Assembly (NCBI RefSeq): GCF_003201355.1
Contig: NZ_QICL01000010.1
Span: forward strand, 1-64,000
From: Indolivaga alginatilytica
Lineage (GTDB): Bacteria; Bacteroidota; Bacteroidia; Bacteroidales; Dysgonomonadaceae
Direction of reading: 5' to 3'
DNA: 64,000 nt
The number at the start of each line of letters is the position of its first letter. The first letter of the stretch is position 1. This document shows, one piece after another, positions 27,136-34,139 of the stretch. The notes beneath the pieces were generated by a model. That model had not been told where the DNA came from. It saw only the letters and a list, made by a program, of their open reading frames with translations, and ran no database searches. The position numbers and the translations under genes were made by a program.

Positions 27136-28518
27136 CTAATTATTAGTTTCTATATTTTCACTTTTGGGTTCGGTTGTCAATACTTCGTTTATCATCTCCA
27201 CTACCCTTTCTTTACGTATTATATACATGCCTAATCTATCGGTCGATATACCATCTTTTAACTTGTAGGTATATGTCGGGTGTCCATCTACTTCACGTAT
27301 TTCGAAACTTCGGAAACTTATATTATCATTTGCACTTAAACTTTCGGCAGCTTCTATTATATGTGTTGATATAACAAAGAATGAACTTTTGATGCGTGCA
27401 AATGCAGATACTATAGCCAAAGTTCCATCATAGGCATCTTTTACATTTGTTCCTCTGAATAGTTCGTCGAAAATAACCAGTAGATTATTGTTTTCTTTCA
27501 ACTGATTAGCAACATACTTTACTCTCAGAACTTCTGCATAGAAGTGACTGTAACCCGAATGTAAGTCATCGGATATGTTGATGGTAGTACATAATCCGGA
27601 GATAAGACTTAATCTCATACTTTTGGCAGGTACAGGGAATCCTGCGTGTGCCAAATAAGCAGAAACACCTAAGGCTTTTAGAAAAGTTGATTTTCCAGCC
27701 ATATTGGGTCCGGTGATGAATAATAGATTTGATTCTCCTCCAAAACTAATGTCATTTGCTACCGCATCTTCTACAAAGGGGTGAAATAGTCCTTCGAGTT
27801 CAAGACAATTTGCTGATTTGGGTAAAACTTCGGGATAACAAAGGTTGTACTTATCTGCCGCATTGGCTATAGCCTGAAAAGCATCATATTCATAGATGAG
27901 ATTAATCAAAAATTGAATATTCCGACTTTGCGAGTGTCTAAATATAGAATCATACACATCAATATCGTAAGCCTTTAGGCTTTTCAAACCCAGAGCACTC
28001 TGAAATTCAGATAAAGCGAATATTTCCAGAACTTTATCATTGTCTTTCTTTAGTAATATAGGACAATGATTAGCTTTTTCTTCATTTACCAAATTCAGAG
28101 AGAATTCATATAATGATTTTAGAATCACAATCATAGAGCTTACTCCGTTTTTTACAACATAGTAGCTTTCTGTCGGGTTCAATGTATTCATTATTTTCCG
28201 TTCAGCCGACCATACCTTTGATGCACGCCTGATAGAAGATCCCCTGTCTTTTAGATAGTATACTGCATAATCCAGAGCATCCTTATCTATAATTAATCTT
28301 GATGTTACATGATGTTGAAAGAATAGAACGGCTTCTTTTCGTTCTTTTATTTTCTCAAGATCAGTCATCGGCTCTGCCAAAAAACGATATAGTTTGTCTT
28401 GACCACCTTTGCATGTACTCAGGTTAAATAAGTCAAATATCGATTTTCCACTTTTGTATGTGCCAAAAATGTCTAGATCCTTTTTCGTCTGGTCGTCTAT
28501 CTGAAAGGGCATAGGCAC
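27136..28518 (-). CDS. MutS-family ATPase without mismatch-recognition domain
   Basis: A 460-residue protein with only the core and ATPase domains of MutS. Walker A is ITGPNMAGKST (268-278), with ISDDLHSGYSHFYAEV near 315 and Walker B LLVIFDELFRGTN near 346; the H-loop STHIIEA is near 380. The N-terminal mismatch-binding and connector domains of MutS1 are missing, and so is the C-terminal Smr nuclease of MutS2. Such short MutS-like proteins occur in Bacteroidota; their job is not clear. It sits inside the arginine cluster, 11 bp after an acetyltransferase gene. Confidence 0.85.
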   Translation of the reverse strand: MPMPFQIDDQTKKDLDIFGTYKSGKSIFDLFNLSTCKGGQDKLYRFLAEPMTDLEKIKERKEAVLFFQHHVTSRLIIDKDALDYAVYYLKDRGSSIRRASKVWSAERKIMNTLNPTESYYVVKNGVSSMIVILKSLYEFSLNLVNEEKANHCPILLKKDNDKVLEIFALSEFQSALGLKSLKAYDIDVYDSIFRHSQSRNIQFLINLIYEYDAFQAIANAADKYNLCYPEVLPKSANCLELEGLFHPFVEDAVANDISFGGESNLLFITGPNMAGKSTFLKALGVSAYLAHAGFPVPAKSMRLSLISGLCTTINISDDLHSGYSHFYAEVLRVKYVANQLKENNNLLVIFDELFRGTNVKDAYDGTLAIVSAFARIKSSFFVISTHIIEAAESLSANDNISFRSFEIREVDGHPTYTYKLKDGISTDRLGMYIIRKERVVEMINEVLTTEPKSENIETNN

Positions 28519-28529
28519 GATTTTTTTAA

Positions 28530-28940
28530 TTAATAAATCTGGTATTGCATACCTGGAGCATTCAGCGGTCGTTCGATAAAATTATTTTTCAAGTAAAATT
28601 CTTTTTTATCATTAGCACAAAAAAGCTGGATATCGCTAATACCTGCCTTCTGTGTATAATCTACTAAACGATTCAGTATCTCAGTACCAATTCCTTTTAA
28701 TTTATATTCAGGAGAAATAATTAGGTCTACAATAAATGCATGTAATTTTCCATCTGAAATAACTCTTCCGAAACCTATTAATATTTCATCCGAAAAAACA
28801 GATACAATATACCAACTATTCTTTATAGCTTCATAAAGATCTTCTTTTGTTTTTTCAGCATCTTCATTCCATCCTGTAGATTCATAAAGGGTAAAGAATG
28901 AATTTATGTGTGGTATTTTATCAGAATATTTTATTTCCAT
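28530..28940 (-). CDS. GNAT-family acetyltransferase in the arginine cluster
   Basis: A 136-residue single GNAT domain. The acetyl-CoA loop is ISPEYKLKGIGTEILNRLVD near residue 76, with the usual R/Q-x-x-G-x-G/A form replaced by K-L-K-G-I-G. A strand AFIVDLI precedes it. The end of the fold (FYLKNNFIERP) is intact. It is placed between argC (33 bp) and the MutS-like gene (11 bp), so it is likely co-transcribed with arg genes, but the substrate is unknown. Confidence 0.85.
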   Translation of the reverse strand: MEIKYSDKIPHINSFFTLYESTGWNEDAEKTKEDLYEAIKNSWYIVSVFSDEILIGFGRVISDGKLHAFIVDLIISPEYKLKGIGTEILNRLVDYTQKAGISDIQLFCANDKKEFYLKNNFIERPLNAPGMQYQIY

Positions 28941-28973
28941 ATAACTAATTCTAAAAAAATATTTACCGTAGCC

Positions 28974-29942
28974 TCAAAATCCTGTTGCTTTCAGTTTCAA
29001 TCCTTGCGTTTCGTCTAAACCAAAGATAAGATTCAAGTTATGAAGAGCTTGCCCTGAAGCACCTTTCACTAAATTGTCGATACAAGAAAGAATAAGCAGT
29101 TTATTACCATGCTTCTCTACATATAGAACACATTTGTTAGTGTTGACAACTTGTTTTAAATCAGGATTTTTATCAGTTACTATAACAAAAGGACTATCCT
29201 TGTAGAAGTCTTCGTATAGTTTACGAGCATCTTCTTCCGAACCCTCGAAATTTAGATAGATACTTGCAAATATACCTCGAGTAAAGTTACCTCGAACGGG
29301 TATAAAATTAATATCTTCCGTGAAATTATTTTGAAGCTGAGTCAACGATTGACGAATTTCACCTAAATGCTGATGTTCGAAAGCTTTGTATACAGAGATA
29401 TTATTCTCTCTCCAACTAAAATGTGATGTTGCCGAAGGTTTAACCCCCGCCCCTGTTGATCCGGTAATTGCATTTACATGAACTTCGGTATTTAATAATT
29501 GAGCATTAGCTAAAGGCAGTAAAGCCAATTGTATAGCTGTTGCAAAGCATCCGGGATTGGCAATCCGTTTTGCTTGCTTAATTCTCTCTTTATTCAATTC
29601 GGGTAGACCGTATACAAATTCATGCTCTGCTGATTCTTTACGGTAATCAGTAGACAAGTCTATAATTTTTAAATTCTCAGGAACTTTATTTGTATCCAAG
29701 AATTTCTTAGTGTCACCATGTGCTGTACAGAAAAATAGTACATCTATTTCGTTATATGGAAGTTGATCTGTGAATTTCATATCAGTTTCGCCCAGTAAAC
29801 CTCCATGAACGTCGGTCAGCTTATTTCCAGCGTTACTGGTACTATTTACGAAAACCAGTTCTACTTGAGGATGATTAATTAATAAACGAATCAATTCTCC
29901 TGCTGTATATCCTGCACCTCCTATTATTCCTGCTTTTATCAT
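28974..29942 (-). CDS. argC: N-acylglutamyl-phosphate reductase
   Basis: ArgC reduces N-acylglutamyl phosphate to the semialdehyde with NADPH. The 322-residue protein starts with the nucleotide-binding GIIGGAGYTAGELIRLL and has the active-site cysteine C132 in IANPGCFATAIQLA. NAITGSTGAGVKPS and HQHLGEI follow. It lies 121 bp after the cupin gene, with a copy of the dispersed palindromic element in the gap. Confidence 0.95.
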   Translation of the reverse strand: MIKAGIIGGAGYTAGELIRLLINHPQVELVFVNSTSNAGNKLTDVHGGLLGETDMKFTDQLPYNEIDVLFFCTAHGDTKKFLDTNKVPENLKIIDLSTDYRKESAEHEFVYGLPELNKERIKQAKRIANPGCFATAIQLALLPLANAQLLNTEVHVNAITGSTGAGVKPSATSHFSWRENNISVYKAFEHQHLGEIRQSLTQLQNNFTEDINFIPVRGNFTRGIFASIYLNFEGSEEDARKLYEDFYKDSPFVIVTDKNPDLKQVVNTNKCVLYVEKHGNKLLILSCIDNLVKGASGQALHNLNLIFGLDETQGLKLKATGF

Positions 29943-29966
29943 TTTCTATGTACTTTATTCATCTTT

Positions 29967-30020
29967 AAGCTCGCAGAGCTTTTTATTGCTTTGGCAAGTG
30001 TAACAATTCGAGGCTGTTAC
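29967..30020 (+). repeat. Dispersed palindromic element, copy 7 (long form, compensated), in the argC leader
   Basis: AAGCTCGCAGAGCTT at 29967-29981 differs from the consensus in both arms (GGTC to GCTC, GACC to GAGC), so pairing is kept. The tail TTTATTGCTTTGGCAAGTGT leads to a second inverted repeat GTAACA...TGTTAC (30000-30020). The unit is 54 bp and ends 24 bp before the argC start. Confidence 0.8.
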
Positions 30021-30063
30021 AATCATAAAATGTAGCAATAAATATTTAAAATTACTTAATCGG

Positions 30064-30408
30064 TTAAAACCGATCATTATTTGTTGTAGGTTGAGAAATA
30101 ACTAAAAAATCAATAGCTTCATCACTTTTATTCTCTATAAAATGTATTGTCTGAGGAGGTATTAACAATCCTTCCTGAGCCAATACCGTAACAGATTCAT
30201 TTCCATTGATATGAAATAGAGCCTCTCCTTTGATTAAATAGAAAAACTGAGAAGCTTTTGCATGATGATGAGCATTTTCTCTAGTATTTGGAGGCATACT
30301 TTCTAGTTTAACAGATAAAGTGTCCTTGTCCACAAACACCCAACTATCACATCCATCGCCCCAAATATAATGAACAGCTTCATTTTTAGATACTTTCTTA
30401 TACATCAC
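30064..30408 (-). CDS. Small cupin-domain protein in the arginine operon
   Basis: A 114-residue single-domain cupin. The metal ligands are visible: ENAHHHAKASQFFYLIKGEA near residue 44 (histidines 47-49, Q54) and the second-motif H89 in PPQTIHFIENKS. It follows argG by 10 bp and precedes argC, so it should be expressed with arginine synthesis. It is not a known arginine enzyme. A role as a sensor, isomerase or detoxifying enzyme cannot be told from sequence. Confidence 0.8.
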   Translation of the reverse strand: MMYKKVSKNEAVHYIWGDGCDSWVFVDKDTLSVKLESMPPNTRENAHHHAKASQFFYLIKGEALFHINGNESVTVLAQEGLLIPPQTIHFIENKSDEAIDFLVISQPTTNNDRF

Positions 30409-30418
30409 TTATAGTTAA

Positions 30419-31618
30419 TCACTTTCCGTTTTTCTTTTGTACGCTATGAAATACTTTTGTTGGAATAGAATAAATCTTAGTGAAACCTTTCGCATCATCT
30501 GCACTCCATGCTTTATTTATTTCTCCATATTCTCCAAATTCAGCTTTCATTAAGTCGAAATCGCTGTCAACTCCTACTAATACATAGTGATAAGGCATAA
30601 GTTTAATAGTAACTGTACCTGTCACATTTTCTTGTGAACTGATAAGGAAAGCTTCGATATCACGCATTACAGGTTCAAGGTATTGGGCTTCGTGTAAAAA
30701 CATTCCATACCAATTACCTAATTGTTCTTTCCAATATTGTTGCCATTTGGTAAGAGTATGCTTTTCGAGCATTTTGTGTGCGTTGATAATTACCAACGGT
30801 GCAGCGGCTTCGAAACCTACACGTCCTTTAATACCTATAATAGTATCACCAATATGCATATCACGACCTATTGCAAAAGCCGAAGTTATTTCTTCGATCT
30901 TATTGATAGCTTCAATTTTATTAGTGTATTTTTTTCCGTTTACTCCTGCTATCTCTCCTTGTTCAAAATCAATGGTTAGAATCTCCGATTCTTTTTTAGT
31001 CAATTGAGAAGGATATGCTTCTTCGGGTAAGGTTTGGTTCGATTTCAATGTCTCTTTACCACCTATACTTGTTCCCCAAAGACCTTTATTTATAGAGTAT
31101 TCCATTTTAGTGAAATCTGCTTCATAACCATGTCTTTTAAGATAATCAATCTCATATTCACGGGTTAAGATCATATCACGTGTTGGAGTAATTATTTCTA
31201 TTTCGGGAGCCAATACGTCAAAAGTCAAATCGAAACGTACCTGATCGTTACCTGCACCTGTACTGCCATGTGCAACTGCATCAGCGCCTATTTCTTTAGC
31301 ATAATTAATAATGGCTATTGCTTGAAATATACGTTCAGAACTTACTGAAATAGGATAAGTTCCGTTTCTCAGAACGTTTCCAAAAACCATATATTTGATA
31401 CTTTTCTCGTAATACTCTTGTGTAACATCTAATGCTACGTGTTTCACCGCTCCTAATTTATAGGCTTTTTCTTCAACTATTTTTAGTTCGTCCGGCGAGA
31501 AACCTCCGGTATTAGCTATAGCTGTATATACTTCGTATCCTTTTTCTTCGGATAAATATTTGGCACAAAATGAAGTATCTAATCCTCCACTAAAAGCTAA
31601 AACGACTTTCTTTTTCAT
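30419..31618 (-). CDS. argG: Argininosuccinate synthase
   Basis: ArgG joins citrulline and aspartate with ATP. The 399-residue protein starts with the N-type ATP pyrophosphatase loop AFSGGLDTSFCAKYL (residues 8-22), and has AHGSTGAGNDQVRFDL near 116 and YSINKGLWGTSIGG near 174. The start overlaps the stop of the upstream acetyltransferase in ATGA. The C-terminal part is more divergent, as in other Bacteroidota ArgG proteins. Confidence 0.95.
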   Translation of the reverse strand: MKKKVVLAFSGGLDTSFCAKYLSEEKGYEVYTAIANTGGFSPDELKIVEEKAYKLGAVKHVALDVTQEYYEKSIKYMVFGNVLRNGTYPISVSSERIFQAIAIINYAKEIGADAVAHGSTGAGNDQVRFDLTFDVLAPEIEIITPTRDMILTREYEIDYLKRHGYEADFTKMEYSINKGLWGTSIGGKETLKSNQTLPEEAYPSQLTKKESEILTIDFEQGEIAGVNGKKYTNKIEAINKIEEITSAFAIGRDMHIGDTIIGIKGRVGFEAAAPLVIINAHKMLEKHTLTKWQQYWKEQLGNWYGMFLHEAQYLEPVMRDIEAFLISSQENVTGTVTIKLMPYHYVLVGVDSDFDLMKAEFGEYGEINKAWSADDAKGFTKIYSIPTKVFHSVQKKNGK

Positions 31619-32253
31619 TTGTCAGTATCTTTTAATTTTTTCAGTAAATCTTTAATTTCCGGCTTATCCTCATGCGCTTTAGGATCGTAAAGCATTGCAG
31701 TACAGATACAATATTTGCGGTCTGTACGAGTCAATACATCATAATTAACACAGCCCTGACATCCTCTCCAGAAAGCTTCGTCATCCGTTAATTGGGCAAA
31801 GGTAACAGGCACATATCCCAAATCGGTATTGATTTTCATCACGGCAGCACCCGATGTTAACCCAAATACTTTAGCATCAGGAAATCTATGACGACAAAGA
31901 GCAAAAGCCATTTGCTTGATACGTTTAGCTAAACCATGCCCTCGGAATTTGTCAACAACAATAAGTCCCGAATTGGCTACAAATTGTTTATTACCCCAAG
32001 TTTCGATATAACAAAAACCTGCAAATTCTTTTCCGGCAAGAGCGATGATCGATTTGCCTTCTTTCATTTTAAGCTCCACATATTCGGGTGAGCGTTTGGC
32101 TATACCTGTACCACGCACCTTTGCGGCTGCTTCTATTGTATCTAATATAGTCTGAACATATTGAATATGTTTATCGCTGGCTATTTCGATAGTTATTTCT
32201 GGTTCTAATTCTTCTTTCATTTTTTTATCTGTCGATAAAATATTGTTGATCAT
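31615..32253 (-). CDS. GNAT acyltransferase between argR and argG, candidate first-step enzyme
   Basis: A 212-residue GNAT protein. The acyl-CoA loop is LIVVDKFRGHGLAKRIKQMA near residue 97, with R104, G105 and G107. A C-terminal cysteine set (C165, C168, C182, C184) may bind a metal. It overlaps argR and argG by 4 bp on each side (ATGA), so the three genes are tightly coupled. No argA or argJ is seen nearby. From this position I infer that it may be the N-acyl (acetyl or succinyl) glutamate synthase of the pathway. It has no amino-acid-kinase domain as in classic ArgA. Confidence 0.75.
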   Translation of the reverse strand: MINNILSTDKKMKEELEPEITIEIASDKHIQYVQTILDTIEAAAKVRGTGIAKRSPEYVELKMKEGKSIIALAGKEFAGFCYIETWGNKQFVANSGLIVVDKFRGHGLAKRIKQMAFALCRHRFPDAKVFGLTSGAAVMKINTDLGYVPVTFAQLTDDEAFWRGCQGCVNYDVLTRTDRKYCICTAMLYDPKAHEDKPEIKDLLKKLKDTDK

Positions 32254-32708
32254 TTCATATTTGGAATAAATGAGGAAAGAGATGCTAACACCTCTTCTCT
32301 GCTTATATTATCTTTGGGTATTATTAATATCGTATCATCTCCGGCAACAGTTCCCAGTATCGTTTGGTTAGCCTTTGAATCTATTTCTCCGGCAATAGCC
32401 ATAGCATATCCGGGACGGGTTTTTATGACAGCCAATTGCCCTGAGAACTCAATACTCAGAAATCCAAAGGATGATAAAGGCATGATATTGTCCTGTGAGT
32501 TTACAATTGCATCTGCCAACTGATATGCATAATTACCTCTTAGTGTTGGTGCTTTTATAATTTTCAGCTCTTTTATATCACGAGAAAGTGTTGCTTGTGT
32601 CACATCAAACCCTTTGTTTATTAGGGCATTTAGAAGCATATCCTGATTGGTTATATCCTCAGATAATATAACTTCTTTGATGGTTGTATGTCGAATTTTC
32701 TTTCTCAT
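32250..32708 (-). CDS. argR: Arginine repressor
   Basis: ArgR is a hexameric arginine-dependent regulator. The 152-residue protein has the winged helix near residues 9-60 (QATLSRDIKELKIIK with the recognition helix) and the oligomer/arginine-binding domain with LAVIKTRPGYAMAIAGEID near 93 and ILGTVAGDDTILII near 117 (the GTxAGDDT signature). It heads the operon argR-GNAT-argG-cupin-argC and further genes. A near-consensus ARG box abuts its start codon, which indicates autoregulation of the operon. Confidence 0.95.
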   Translation of the reverse strand: MRKKIRHTTIKEVILSEDITNQDMLLNALINKGFDVTQATLSRDIKELKIIKAPTLRGNYAYQLADAIVNSQDNIMPLSSFGFLSIEFSGQLAVIKTRPGYAMAIAGEIDSKANQTILGTVAGDDTILIIPKDNISREEVLASLSSFIPNMK

Positions 32709-32726
32709 TTTGAATAAATATACATT
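32709..32726. promoter_or_regulatory. ARG box at the argR start
   Basis: TTTGAATAAATATACATT matches the general ARG-box pattern WNTGAATWWWWATTCANW at all but one fixed position. It directly adjoins the argR start codon, downstream of the expected transcription start. Confidence 0.65.
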
Positions 32727-32734
32727 TTATTCTG

Positions 32735-32764
32735 CAAATTTATACATAATATTGTATATTCAAA
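32735..32764 (-). promoter_or_regulatory. Promoter of the arginine operon, with a second palindrome
   Basis: On the minus strand TTTG (32761-32764), an 18-bp spacer and TAAATTTG (32735-32742) form a near-consensus promoter. The 18-bp palindrome TATACATAATATTGTATA (32741-32758) fills the spacer and may be a second ArgR site. The leader would be only about 20 nt. Confidence 0.65.
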
Positions 32765-32831
32765 CATATTTGAGATTATTTTTTGTATATATTGATGCTA
32801 AAAACCGATTTTATATTAAGTAAAGGTTCTT

Positions 32832-33971
32832 TTATTTAATTAGAAGTATGCGGACAATATTTTCGATAGTTCTTTCAACATTTTCTTTTCCTTTAAAAAG
32901 AGCTTCTTCCAGAGAAAGAGCTTGTGGTAAAATTCCCAAAATAGCATCAAAACCACAGCCATATAATTGCTCTATACCTTCTCCTATATATCCGGCAATT
33001 GCAATCACTTTTTTGTTCTCAGATTTGGCTACTTGAGCGACTCCATAAGGCGTTTTTCCGTATTGTGTTTGAAAATCAATACCACCCTCACCTGTAAATA
33101 CAAAATCTGCTTGCTTGATAATTTCTTTCAAGTTGGTGTAGTTGATGATAATATTTACACCTCGTTCTAGTTTTGCATTTGTAAATGCAAGAAGGCCTGC
33201 ACCCAGACCTCCGGCAGCTCCTGCACCGGGAATGTTTGCAATATCTTTATTTAGTTGTTGTTTTATTATTTCAGAATAATGATAAAGTGCATTATCTAAG
33301 ATTTCCACCATCTGAGGAGTAGCTCCTTTTTGAGGACCAAACACTCTAGATGCTCCCGTTTCGCCATACAAAGTATTGGTTACATCACAAGCAACCTCTA
33401 TTTCAATATTTTCTAAACGAGAATCAAGGTTCGATATATCAATTCTAGCAAGTTGAGATAATGCTTCGCCTCCAAATGGTAATTCACGATCTTGTTTATC
33501 TAGGAAGCGTGCTCCTAATGCTTGGGCAAGCCCTACTCCACCATCGTTGGTTGCACTGCCTCCTATACCTATAATTATCTTTTTTATGCCTTTATCTAAA
33601 CATGCTGTGATTAATTGACCCGTTCCATATGTTGTAGTAATTAATGGATTTCGGGTTTTCTCATTTATATACTGAATTCCACTGGCTGATGCCATTTCTA
33701 TCGCGGCTGTTATTCCATCTCCTAATATTCCATATTGGGCAATAACAGGAGTATTTAGAGGACCTACAACTTCAAGGTTATATATTGTACCATTGGTTGC
33801 ATCTACTAATGATTGAACTGTACCTTCTCCCCCATCTGCCATCGGAACTTTGATGCAGTTTGCACTGGGAAGCACTTTTCTTATGCCTTTTTCCATAGCC
33901 TCACATACTTCTTGTGCAGTCATAGAGCCTTTAAAAGAATCTGGTGCTAAAACAAATGTTAGATTTTCCAT
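32832..33971 (-). CDS. glxK: Glycerate kinase
   Basis: A 379-residue kinase of the GarK/GlxK family that phosphorylates glycerate (2-phosphoglycerate in this class). Family blocks are FVLAPDSFKGSMTAQEVCEAM at the N-terminus, VPMADGGEGTVQSLVDA near 42, IIGIGGSATNDGGVGLAQALG near 132, and FVFTGEGGIDFQTQYGKTPYG near 290. Single gene upstream of the arg operon on the same strand. Which hydroxyl is used (2- or 3-kinase) is inferred from the family. Confidence 0.92.
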   Translation of the reverse strand: MENLTFVLAPDSFKGSMTAQEVCEAMEKGIRKVLPSANCIKVPMADGGEGTVQSLVDATNGTIYNLEVVGPLNTPVIAQYGILGDGITAAIEMASASGIQYINEKTRNPLITTTYGTGQLITACLDKGIKKIIIGIGGSATNDGGVGLAQALGARFLDKQDRELPFGGEALSQLARIDISNLDSRLENIEIEVACDVTNTLYGETGASRVFGPQKGATPQMVEILDNALYHYSEIIKQQLNKDIANIPGAGAAGGLGAGLLAFTNAKLERGVNIIINYTNLKEIIKQADFVFTGEGGIDFQTQYGKTPYGVAQVAKSENKKVIAIAGYIGEGIEQLYGCGFDAILGILPQALSLEEALFKGKENVERTIENIVRILLIK

Positions 33972-34021
33972 CGGTATTTTTATATAAAGTCTGTTTGTCC
34001 TTAGAATACAATATAAAGTTA

Positions 34022-34062
34022 ATAAAAAAGCTCCTGAAATAATTTTATTTCAGGAGCCTTTT
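34022..34062 (-). terminator. Terminator of the beta-glucosidase gene
   Basis: AAAAGGCTCCTGAAAT pairs with ATTTCAGGAGCTTTTTT (minus strand) across a short A/T loop. It lies about 75 bp beyond the bglX stop and before the glycerate kinase gene. Confidence 0.85.
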
Positions 34063-34086
34063 GTAAATGATGTACTTTCGATTTAT

Positions 34087-34139
34087 AACCGATTATTTCT
34101 GTTGTGCTATGACTAAAGTAATAAAAGGTCTGAGCCCTT
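34087..34139 (-). repeat. Dispersed palindromic element, copy 8, at the beta-glucosidase stop
   Basis: AAGGTCTGAGCCCTT at 34125-34139 overlaps the stop codon of the beta-glucosidase gene. The tail away from the gene is TTATTACTTTAGTCATAGCA. A weak AAC...GTT pair sits at 34087-34103, the place of the second repeat in the long copies. Confidence 0.6.
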
